DNA from: an uncultured Oscillospiraceae bacterium
Lineage (GTDB): Bacteria > Bacillota > Clostridia > Oscillospirales > Acutalibacteraceae
DNA length: 9,676 nt
NCBI GenBank assembly: GCA_900546785.1
Contig: URED01000055.1
Location: 1 to 9,676 of the forward strand
Direction: 5' to 3'
Below are positions 1 through 5,560 of the stretch, in pieces (the stretch's first letter is position 1; every line of letters begins with the position of its first letter). Under the pieces are notes generated by a model. That model did not search any database, had not been told where the DNA came from, and saw only the letters and a list, made by a program, of their open reading frames with translations. The translations under genes were made by a program, and so were the position numbers.

Positions 1-1312
1 TCGCAATACATATATCCAGATTTCCGGTAAAATCTATATAGCCGATTCCGCCGCCGTAGATGCCGCGCCTGTTGTTCTCCAGCTCGTCAATGATCTGCAT
101 TGCCCGCAGCTTAGGCGCGCCGGAGAGCGTTCCCGCCGGCAAAACGGCGTCCACCGCGTCAACAGCGTCATACCCGTCCTCTATTTCGGAGGACACTTCG
201 GAGCCGATGTGCATAACATGGCTGAATTTAAGGATATCCATATACTTTTCAACCTTAACGCTGCCGAATCTGCTTATTTTGCCAAGGTCGTTCCTGCCGA
301 GGTCAACAAGCATATTGTGCTCCGCCCGTTCCTTTTCGTCCCGTAAAAGCTCTGCCTGAAGCGCCTCGTCCTCCTGCGGCGTTCGCCCCCTTTTTCTTGT
401 GCCCGCAAGCGGGTAGGTGAAGAGCCTGCCGTCTTTCAGCTTAACAAGCGTTTCCGGGCTTGCGCCGGCAAGCTCAATATTGCCGGACGAAAAATAAAAC
501 ATATATGGGCTGGGATTGAGCCTGCAAAGCTGTTCGTAAGTATAAAACAGAGAACCTTCAAACTCCGCCTCATACCTGTTTGAGAGCACCGCCTGAAAAA
601 TATCTCCCTCTTTTATATAATGCTTGGCGCGCTCCACCATTTCGCAGTACTGCGCTTTGTCAAACAGCGGCTTCGGCTGTGATTTTAGCCTTGGCCTTTT
701 CAGCGTTGCCGGCTCGCCGTTTTCAAGGATATCCAGCATGATCTCTATCTCTTTTTTTGCCGCGCCGTAATTTTCCCGCGGCTTATCGGTCTTCATATTT
801 GCTATAAGGAACACGGTTCCTTCTTTATTATCAAACGCAAGCACCTTATCAAACAGCATCAGATCAACATCTTTAAAATGAGAATCGTCCTTTGACTTCG
901 GTTCAAACCCCTTGACGGCGTATCTTGCGTAATCATAACCGAAAAAGCCTACCAGCCCGCCTGTAAAATCGGGCAGCCCGTTCATCTTGGGGCTTCTGTA
1001 TTCGGCAAGTATCTTTCTAATGTGCGCCTGCGGAGCGCCGTTAAAGCGGCGCACGCCGAATGTATCCGTTATCTTTACCTCATACCCGCGGCAGGTGATC
1101 TCAAGCTTAGGGTCATAGCCCAAAAAAGTGTATCTGCCGTGATTTTCCCTGTCCTCACACGATTCCAGCATATAACAGTGCGAGCTTACATTTTTGAATT
1201 TCAACAGCGCCTTTTCAGGCGATATGCTTGTTTTCAGCTTGCAGTAAAGCGGTATTGCGCCGTAGACCTGCGCTTTTTGCATTGCTTCTTTTATTGACGG
1301 ATATACAGTCAT
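1..1312 (-). CDS. trpE: Anthranilate synthase component I TrpE (partial, C-terminus outside window)
   Basis: TrpE makes anthranilate from chorismate, using ammonia supplied by the glutaminase subunit TrpG, as the first committed step of tryptophan synthesis in the cytoplasm. The 437 residues present are collinear with the family (usually about 490-500), so roughly 50 C-terminal residues are missing. Residues 48-51 (MLES) match the LLES-type motif of the tryptophan feedback site. The chorismate-binding domain shows IFQAVLSNR, AGASPETL, the RAEHNMLVDLGRNDLG stretch, and PAGTLSGAPK at residues 392-401, followed by an IYGGGIGYIDFTGN block near the edge. PAGTLSGAPK plus the LES motif favour TrpE over PabB. 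The start follows a GAGGAGG ribosome site about 6 nt upstream. The Trp T-box upstream independently supports the assignment. The rest of a trp operon is expected to the left but is not visible. Confidence 0.96.
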   Translation of the reverse strand, partial: MTVYPSIKEAMQKAQVYGAIPLYCKLKTSISPEKALLKFKNVSSHCYMLESCEDRENHGRYTFLGYDPKLEITCRGYEVKITDTFGVRRFNGAPQAHIRKILAEYRSPKMNGLPDFTGGLVGFFGYDYARYAVKGFEPKSKDDSHFKDVDLMLFDKVLAFDNKEGTVFLIANMKTDKPRENYGAAKKEIEIMLDILENGEPATLKRPRLKSQPKPLFDKAQYCEMVERAKHYIKEGDIFQAVLSNRYEAEFEGSLFYTYEQLCRLNPSPYMFYFSSGNIELAGASPETLVKLKDGRLFTYPLAGTRKRGRTPQEDEALQAELLRDEKERAEHNMLVDLGRNDLGKISRFGSVKVEKYMDILKFSHVMHIGSEVSSEIEDGYDAVDAVDAVLPAGTLSGAPKLRAMQIIDELENNRRGIYGGGIGYIDFTGNLDICIA

Positions 1313-1423
1313 GCTATTCCTCCTCTGAATTTATGGATTTTGACCGATGAAAATCAAACGCAATACGGTTTTAAGCGGTTTGCTGTTGCTTGATTCCCGT
1401 CGGCTTTCGCAGAGAAGGCCGCA

Positions 1424-1474
1424 AAAATACAAAAAGCCCCGGCAGTATATTGCAAATGCAATATACTGCCGGGG
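1424..1474 (-). terminator. T-box regulated intrinsic terminator
   Basis: Minus-strand positions 1474-1437 form a perfect 18-bp stem beginning CCCCGGCAG with a 2-nt centre, so the real loop is slightly larger. CTTTTTGTATTTT follows. The 5' CCCC is also needed for the antiterminator, giving mutually exclusive structures. Confidence 0.93.
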
Positions 1475-1722
1475 ACGAATAAACTTCGCGGTGCCACCCC
1501 GTTTTGCGGATAGATTCCGCACTCTCTGCAAGGTACCAACATACCTCCGGCCACTTACGCAGGCCTCGCGTTGCGTGATACTCGGCAAAACTGCCTTTGA
1601 ACGCACCCTCAGCGGTCCATTTAGCAAGCCGTTTACTGCCGCATTCCAGCTCCCGCGGCTCTCTGTGAGTTCGTATCCTGCTTTTATCTCCGCCTCATCG
1701 GTTTGGGGATATTCACTTGTTG
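1424..1722 (-). promoter_or_regulatory. T-box leader, tryptophan-specific, controlling trpE
   Basis: The leader contains the hallmark T-box GGGGTGGCACCGCG on the minus strand (1500-1487). Stem I is recognisable: an AGAGAG element, a GCCGC/GCGGC distal helix enclosing GGGAGCTGGAAT, and a lower GCGG/CCGC helix. Between AGCA/TGCT and the lower helix is the specifier loop AAATGGA. The specifier TGG at 1619-1617 is the only Trp codon and is followed by the usual A. The antiterminator bulge TGGC can pair with a GCCA acceptor end, fitting the G discriminator of bacterial tRNA-Trp. A TGCGGA/TCCGCA stem III lies just before the T-box. GGGG in the T-box and CCCC downstream form the antiterminator, and those C residues are shared with the terminator. 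Inferred mechanism: uncharged tRNA-Trp allows trpE transcription, while charged tRNA leads to termination. Confidence 0.95.
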
Positions 1723-1727
1723 GAATT

Positions 1728-1756
1728 ATAATATCACCGATTTAAAGTTTTGTCAA
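1728..1756 (-). promoter_or_regulatory. Promoter of the trpE T-box transcript
   Basis: On the minus strand there is TTGACA at 1756-1751, a 17-nt spacer and TATTAT at 1733-1728. The predicted start is near 1721, giving a leader of about 410 nt before the trpE start codon. A TATAAT shifted by 3 nt also exists but would need a 20-nt spacer. Confidence 0.85.
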
Positions 1757-1783
1757 GTGCTGAGAAATAGTTTTTGAGCAGTT

Positions 1784-3007
1784 TTACCAGCCGAGGCGAA
1801 CGATAACGATCTCGCAGCTGCCGGTGCCGCCCTTAAGAGCCGCAGAATGGCCCTCCGGGGTGTAGATATCTATTCTGCCCTTTTGCGAAAGCCTGCTGCC
1901 TCCGCGGTCAACAACCGTGTAATTGGCGCCGTCCACCTGAATGACGGAGCCGAGCGGAAGCCAGTTGCATGCAACGTAATACGGATTCGGCATGCCGTTA
2001 TAGACCTTTTTGCCCGAGGCGGTAACGCCGTTTGACTTGCCGCAGCATTTTACACACGCGCAGTAATGGGTGTATTTGCCGCTTATCTTCTGGCCGAGCG
2101 TGTAGCCGTTTTTGCTCTGCACGCCGTTCGGCTCAACGTCCGCCGCTTTGGTGCCGACGTATTTTACCTCTGTAACAGGCTCCTTTGTAACGGTTGAGGA
2201 AAGCTCGTTTTTAGACTGCTCCTCGCCGTTTACATATGTTATCTCGTACGTAACGGATTTTTCGCCGTCAACGCCCTTTGTTTCTGTTCTGGATTCGCCG
2301 ATCTCCATATCGGAATCGGTTTTGGTTTCGGTGTCATGATCGATCGTTTCGCTGACCGTAACGGTTTTGGTTTCCACCCTGTATACGGTTATCGTCATAC
2401 CGTCCTCAACCTCTGTTTCAAGAGCTGGTTCGGTATAATCATCTGCGTCCAGCGTTATGCCTGCATAGGCAATGACCTCTGCCACGGTAGAATCCGATAC
2501 ACTGATATTATAGGTCTCTCCGTCCGCTTCAACAGTAACCTCAAGCGGTGCGGAAACGATGATGACCATTCCGTTTTCCACAGCGTCCTCAGCCGAATAG
2601 TTGAGCGCGCTGCTTTCGCCGTTGATACCGATCTCGGAAAGCGCCTCGCCAACCGTATCGGCATAAACATCATACGGCGTGATCACATCGCCAAGCTGAA
2701 TGTTTACGGTATTTAATCTGTCCACCTTTATGGTGCCGCCCTCGCCCGCGGTAAAGCCCGTGATATCGAGCCTGTCATTTGCGCCGAGCGCGATGTTTGC
2801 CTCTTCAAGGATTTCGATTGGTTCTGTTTCCTCTGTTGCAACCGTGATCTGCCTGCCGTTATCATCAATAACAACATTGTATTGCATTGCCATGCCCGCA
2901 AAAGCGCTTGTGGTAAAGATGCAAACAATAAGCACGAACGCGATTACCGCTGTCGCCATAAAACCGGTTACCCGTTTAAAGGGCGACACGCCTGATTCAT
3001 TAATCAT
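1784..3007 (-). CDS. Secreted DUF348 / G5 / 3D-domain cell-wall protein (YabE/Rpf2-like)
   Basis: This is a 407-residue exported protein of the type associated with peptidoglycan remodelling in Bacillota; the substrate is inferred from the family. Residues 14-37 are a hydrophobic signal segment ending SAFA, a plausible signal peptidase site. Three DUF348-like repeats lie at about 43-82, 100-140 and 155-196, a G5 domain at about 208-287, and a C-terminal 3D domain at about 309-405. The 3D domain has a Cys cluster (YCACVKCCG), VTASG, PLGS, DRGG and RIDIY. Two of the three name-giving aspartates are D367 and D380; the first appears as Asn348 (VACN where VAVD is usual). The reading frame extends 51 codons further upstream, but I chose the internal ATG because it has AAGGAG 6 nt upstream and the signal peptide starts there. 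The upstream part looks like a structured leader. Confidence 0.88.
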   Translation of the reverse strand: MINESGVSPFKRVTGFMATAVIAFVLIVCIFTTSAFAGMAMQYNVVIDDNGRQITVATEETEPIEILEEANIALGANDRLDITGFTAGEGGTIKVDRLNTVNIQLGDVITPYDVYADTVGEALSEIGINGESSALNYSAEDAVENGMVIIVSAPLEVTVEADGETYNISVSDSTVAEVIAYAGITLDADDYTEPALETEVEDGMTITVYRVETKTVTVSETIDHDTETKTDSDMEIGESRTETKGVDGEKSVTYEITYVNGEEQSKNELSSTVTKEPVTEVKYVGTKAADVEPNGVQSKNGYTLGQKISGKYTHYCACVKCCGKSNGVTASGKKVYNGMPNPYYVACNWLPLGSVIQVDGANYTVVDRGGSRLSQKGRIDIYTPEGHSAALKGGTGSCEIVIVRLGW

Positions 3008-3189
3008 CTTAATCTCCTTTTTGTGCACTTGAGCCATAATATTGGCTGTGCTGAAATGCGGCATCGGCGCTTTGTATTTGGGCATTCTTTTATAATGCCC
3101 ATAGCGCTTCTGCCGGCGGAAAGTTTTCCGCATCAGAGCCTGTGTCTTTTCAGAACACACGCCGCTCTGCCTTTAGTATTTCTCAAGCT
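3008..3189 (-). other. Structured 5' leader of the DUF348/3D gene
   Basis: The distance from the predicted transcript start (about 3189) to the start codon is roughly 180 nt. It holds three consecutive hairpins: 3134-3169 (CAGAGC/GCTCTG outer stem, TGTGT/ACACA inner stem), 3116-3131 (perfect 7-bp GCGGAAA/TTTCCGC) and 3067-3107 (GCGCT/AGCGC outer, GGGCATT/AATGCCC inner). A weak AGCC/GGCT hairpin lies nearer the ribosome site. There is no T-run terminator. I could not match it to a known riboswitch. In particular, the GGGGTGAA-type conserved segments of the ydaO c-di-AMP riboswitch are absent, although that class often precedes such genes. The same stretch is open in frame with the gene, so an N-terminal extension is the alternative reading. 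Confidence 0.5.
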
Positions 3190-3195
3190 TTTGGC

Positions 3196-3224
3196 ATTAT
3201 AGTTATTTTTGCATAAGGTGTCAA
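3196..3224 (-). promoter_or_regulatory. Promoter of the DUF348/3D gene
   Basis: A perfect consensus lies on the minus strand: TTGACA at 3224-3219, a 17-nt spacer and TATAAT at 3201-3196. It lies upstream of the structured leader and faces left. Confidence 0.9.
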
Positions 3225-3509
3225 GCCGAAAATTTCTTGTTTTTTGTGCAACTTTCACAATAAACCAAAAGGTTACACCGTTGTAACTTTTAAGCCGACC
3301 CAACATCTTGTGGTTTTTTCTTTTAGCGATTTAATGCGCGAAAGTAAATTTTTGGTTATTTTAAAAGAAATCGCAAAATCGGGCTTTATAATTTTGTAAC
3401 TTTTTGGCTCTTAAAAAGCTAAAACACCTATATTTTGTGGTTTCGCTTTGATTTTCTGCAATTTGGCATCTATATATAGAGTTAACTTTTGTAATCTTTT
3501 TTGCATAAA
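3225..3509. other. AT-rich intergenic stretch without a gene
   Basis: No convincing coding frame or RNA gene is seen in about 285 nt. It holds TGTAACTTTT twice (3282-3291, 3395-3404), TTGTGGTT twice (3308-3315, 3435-3442), an inverted repeat GTTACA-ccgt-TGTAAC (3272-3287) and a 12-bp palindrome TCTATATATAGA (3469-3480). These could be regulator sites for the leftward promoter at 3196-3224 or remnants of an old duplication. Neither is established. Confidence 0.4.
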
Positions 3510-3597
3510 CCGGTTCATTTTTCATATATATAATAGGTAATTAATAAATATATAAATAATATATAAGAAAGAACCGGGCTTTTCTTGCTTTTTTTGA
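3510..3597 (+). terminator. Candidate long AT-rich hairpin terminator upstream of the tRNA
   Basis: CCGGTTC (3510-3516) pairs with GAACCGG (3571-3577). The stem continues inward through TTTC/GAAA and seven further pairs in a TATATAT/ATATATA run. It is followed by GCTTTTCTTGC and a long T-tract ending just before the tRNA -35 box. The orientation suits plus-strand transcription, but no upstream plus-strand gene is visible, so its role is unclear. Confidence 0.45.
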
Positions 3598-3626
3598 TTG
3601 ACATTGAAAAGTCTATACTATATAAT
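3598..3626 (+). promoter_or_regulatory. Promoter of tRNA-Arg
   Basis: A perfect consensus: TTGACA at 3598-3603, a 17-nt spacer and TATAAT at 3621-3626. The start is expected near 3633, about 12 nt before the mature tRNA 5' end. Confidence 0.92.
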
Positions 3627-3644
3627 ATGACGTGTAAAAAATAT

Positions 3645-3721
3645 GTCTCAGTAGCTCAGTTGGATAGAGCGACCGCCTCCTAAGCGGTAGGTCGGAGGTT
3701 CGAATCCCCTCTGGGACGCCA
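3645..3721 (+). tRNA. tRNA-Arg, anticodon CCU, encoded CCA
   Basis: The cloverleaf is complete: acceptor GTCTCAG/CTGGGAC with one U-G pair, D-stem GCTC/GAGC, anticodon stem ACCGC/GCGGT closing the loop CTCCTAA, a 5-nt variable loop, TTCGAAT T-loop, discriminator G and genomically encoded CCA at 3719-3721. The anticodon CCU (3679-3681) reads AGG arginine codons. The T-stem GGAGG/CCCCT contains an A-C mismatch at its middle pair, which is slightly unusual. The gene is monocistronic, with its own promoter and terminator. Confidence 0.96.
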
Positions 3722-3722
3722 C

Positions 3723-3759
3723 GCCGGAACAGGGTTCGCTTTGTTCCGGCTTACTTTTT
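3723..3759 (+). terminator. Intrinsic terminator of tRNA-Arg
   Basis: GCCGGAACA (3723-3731) pairs perfectly with TGTTCCGGC (3742-3750) around a 10-nt loop. TTACTTTTT follows. It starts 2 nt after the CCA end. Confidence 0.92.
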
Positions 3760-3803
3760 GCTTTCTGCACATAAGCATACTGCTTTTCAACCTAAAAAAT
3801 TTC

Positions 3804-3834
3804 TTGACTTAAAGCAGCTTTAATGTTTTATAAT
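3804..3834 (+). promoter_or_regulatory. Probable promoter of the DUF362 gene
   Basis: TTGACT at 3804-3809 and TATAAT at 3829-3834 are separated by 19 nt, longer than ideal. TTTATA at 3827-3832 would give 17 nt. The transcript would carry a short AAAGGC/GCCTTT hairpin (3848-3864) upstream of the ribosome site. Confidence 0.65.
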
Positions 3835-3891
3835 ATAAATAAGGGCAAAAGGCGCAAAGCCTTTACACCGAAATTTTTAGGAGGAATAGAC

Positions 3892-4896
3892 ATGGCCGAT
3901 AACAAAAAAGTGCCCGCCACCGGCGGAGAGCATTATATTCCGTATAACGAGCGCACGGGCGGCGAATCCACCGTATATTTCACAAGGGATCTTTCCGCCG
4001 AGGGGCTTAGAAAGATCTTTCAGCGCGTAGCCGGCCCGCTTACGGGAAAAATAGGCATAAAGCTGCACACGGGCGAACCGCACGGGCCAAACATAGTGCC
4101 CAGACCTTGGGTGGAGGCGCTTATCAAAAACGATCTGCCCGGGGCAAATATAGTGGAAACCAACACCTACTATGAGGGCGGCAGATATACAACTGAGGCG
4201 CACCGCGAAACGCTGAAAACAAACGGCTGGACCTTCTGCCCCGTTGATATCATGGACGAGGACGGCACCGCTCCGCTTCCCGTTAACGGCGGCAAATGGT
4301 TTACGGAAATGTATATGGGCAAAAATATTCTGAATTATGATTCGCTGTTTGTGCTCACGCATTTCAAAGGGCATATGATGGGCGGCTTCGGCGGTTCCAA
4401 CAAAAATATAGGCATAGGCTGCGCAGACGGCAGGATCGGCAAAAAGATGATCCACACTGCCGAGGGCTCCGACGATATGTGGAGCATTGCCCAGGAAGAA
4501 CTTATGGAAAGAATGACGGAATCTTCAAAGGCAACCGTTGACCATTTCAAGGATCATATCACGTTTGTAAACGTTCTGCGCAATATGAGCGTTTCGTGCG
4601 ACTGTGAGGGCGTGGACGCCGCGCCGGTCGTTACGCCGAACATCGGCATCGTGGCATCTACGGATATTCTTGCCGTTGACCAGGCCTCCGTAGACCTTGT
4701 GTACGCGCTTAAAGAAGACGAGCACCATGACCTGGTTGAAAGGATAGAAACGCGCCACGGTCTCCGCCAGCTCTCTTATATGAAAGAGCTGGGCATGGGA
4801 AATGACAGGTATAAGCTGATAGACATTGACAACGGTGACTGCGAGCTCTCTCTGAAAGACGCAGTCAAGGACGTTGTGCCGTTTACCGCAGAATAA
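3892..4896 (+). CDS. DUF362 domain-containing protein, function unknown
   Basis: This is a 334-residue cytoplasmic protein with no signal peptide or membrane segment. It is recognisable as the DUF362 family by a conserved layout: an IGIKLHTGEPH block (about 54-64), IVETNTYY (87-94), a His/Gly-rich block HFKGHMMGGFGGSNKNIGIG (157-176), a CDC pair (235-237) and IVASTDILAVDQASVDLV (253-270). Many DUF362 proteins carry ferredoxin-type 4Fe-4S cysteine motifs; none is present here, and only scattered cysteines are seen (116, 177, 235, 237, 317). The frame is open 23 codons further upstream, but the chosen ATG has AGGAGG 7 nt before it, and the longer start would lie inside the promoter. It is monocistronic between its own promoter and terminator. 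The biochemical role is unknown to me. Proximity to the Fe-S operon may be coincidental. Confidence 0.87.
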   Translation: MADNKKVPATGGEHYIPYNERTGGESTVYFTRDLSAEGLRKIFQRVAGPLTGKIGIKLHTGEPHGPNIVPRPWVEALIKNDLPGANIVETNTYYEGGRYTTEAHRETLKTNGWTFCPVDIMDEDGTAPLPVNGGKWFTEMYMGKNILNYDSLFVLTHFKGHMMGGFGGSNKNIGIGCADGRIGKKMIHTAEGSDDMWSIAQEELMERMTESSKATVDHFKDHITFVNVLRNMSVSCDCEGVDAAPVVTPNIGIVASTDILAVDQASVDLVYALKEDEHHDLVERIETRHGLRQLSYMKELGMGNDRYKLIDIDNGDCELSLKDAVKDVVPFTAE

Positions 4897-4916
4897 TTCG
4901 GCTCCTTAAGAATTTT

Positions 4917-4961
4917 GCTGTTTGCATCGGCTTTGCCGTTGTAAACAGCTTTTCTTTTTGT
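4917..4961 (+). terminator. Intrinsic terminator after the DUF362 gene
   Basis: GCTGTTTGCA pairs with TGTAAACAGC (one G-U), with an inner CGGC-ttt-GCCG helix. The T-tract TTTTCTTTTTG follows. Confidence 0.88.
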
Positions 4962-4991
4962 TTCTTTTTTTGTTAAGTTGCTAAACAATAC

Positions 4992-5020
4992 TTGACAAGC
5001 CTATCCATAGGCGCTATAAT
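4992..5020 (+). promoter_or_regulatory. Promoter of the marR-sufC-sufB operon
   Basis: A perfect consensus: TTGACA at 4992-4997, a 17-nt spacer and TATAAT at 5015-5020. The transcript should start near 5027, leaving a leader of only about 18 nt that contains the AAGGAGG ribosome site. Confidence 0.92.
4999..5012. promoter_or_regulatory. Candidate operator in the promoter spacer
   Basis: GCCTAT-CC-ATAGGC is a perfect 6-bp inverted repeat lying entirely between the -35 and -10 boxes. A dimeric repressor bound here would block RNA polymerase. Its location directly upstream of the marR-type gene suggests autorepression. This is inferred from position and symmetry only. Confidence 0.65.
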
Positions 5021-5044
5021 ATGGAAAACAAGGAGGCGGCGTAT

Positions 5045-5560
5045 ATGCAGTGCGAGATATCCAAAAACTTTTTTGATATGGTAAGCGAGATCTATGCAGA
5101 GCAGAAACAGCCTGTGGACTGCGGCGGCAAATTTATGCTGTACCGGTCCGAGATCAATCTGCTGCGGCTGATCGGCAGCTGCCCGGATTCCAATGTAAGC
5201 GAGCTTTCCGCAAGATCGGGCGTTACCAAAAGCGCCGTAACGCAGATCAGCGTTAAATTATCTGAAAAAGGGCTTATAGAAACCTACAAAAGCCCCCATA
5301 ATAAAAAGGAAAAATATCTCAGGCTCACTGCCGAGGGCATAGAGGCAAAAAAGCACTATGAGGAGCTAAACGCCCGCGCCGCGGCAGGCATGCGCGAATA
5401 TCTTTGCGCACTGAGCATAGAGGAAAAGAAAACGATTATGCGCTTTATTCAAAAGGCAAAGGAATATATGCCGGTAAGCAGCTTCAGCTGCTCTTGCGAG
5501 GGGCAAAACGGCGTTCCGTGCCTTGCCGGCGGAACAGAAAGGAGCAAAACAGATGCTTGA
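5045..5560 (+). CDS. MarR-family regulator with cysteine-rich C-terminal tail
   Basis: A 171-residue winged-helix regulator, longer than the usual 140-150. Residues 48-78 hold the recognition region (NVSELSARSGVTKSAVTQ, then KLSEKGLIE). Residues 79-98 are the wing with basic SPHNKKEKY and the typical LRLTAEG end. Flanking helices at 5-22 and 100-140 would form the dimer interface. The extra tail (about 143-171) carries C149, C151 and C159 in a CxCx7C pattern. Further cysteines are C3, C26, C46 and C121. This tail could bind an Fe-S cluster or metal, which would make it a functional analogue of IscR or SufR; that is inference. The ATG at 5021 is rejected because it precedes the predicted transcript start. 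The chosen ATG has AAGGAGG 8 nt upstream. The stop overlaps sufC by 8 nt. It probably represses its own operon through 4999-5012. Confidence 0.88.
   Translation: MQCEISKNFFDMVSEIYAEQKQPVDCGGKFMLYRSEINLLRLIGSCPDSNVSELSARSGVTKSAVTQISVKLSEKGLIETYKSPHNKKEKYLRLTAEGIEAKKHYEELNARAAAGMREYLCALSIEEKKTIMRFIQKAKEYMPVSSFSCSCEGQNGVPCLAGGTERSKTDA

Noticed and set aside
60..359. 99-residue plus-strand open frame near the left edge
   Set aside because: It is antisense to the trpE region encoding PAGTLSGAPK and other conserved motifs.
1331..1745. Open frames on both strands over the trpE leader
   Set aside because: They cover the T-box stems and terminator hairpin, and the conserved RNA elements explain this sequence.
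3008..3160. 51-codon N-terminal extension of the DUF348/3D protein
   Set aside because: The internal ATG has a strong AAGGAG site and begins directly before a normal signal peptide; the extension would bury the signal peptide and coincides with stable hairpins. It is not fully excluded.
3008..3189. c-di-AMP (ydaO-type) riboswitch
   Set aside because: It was considered because of the gene family, but the conserved purine-rich segments of that riboswitch were not found.
3225..3597. CRISPR array or origin of replication in the AT-rich gap
   Set aside because: The repeats are too few, short and irregular for CRISPR, and no DnaA-box cluster was recognised.
3645..3721. tRNA-Arg gene as an integration site for a mobile element
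   Set aside because: No integrase, no repeat of the tRNA 3' end elsewhere in the window, and ordinary chromosomal genes on both sides.
3877..4455. 192-residue minus-strand open frame
   Set aside because: It is antisense to the DUF362 gene and has no good ribosome site or recognisable motif.
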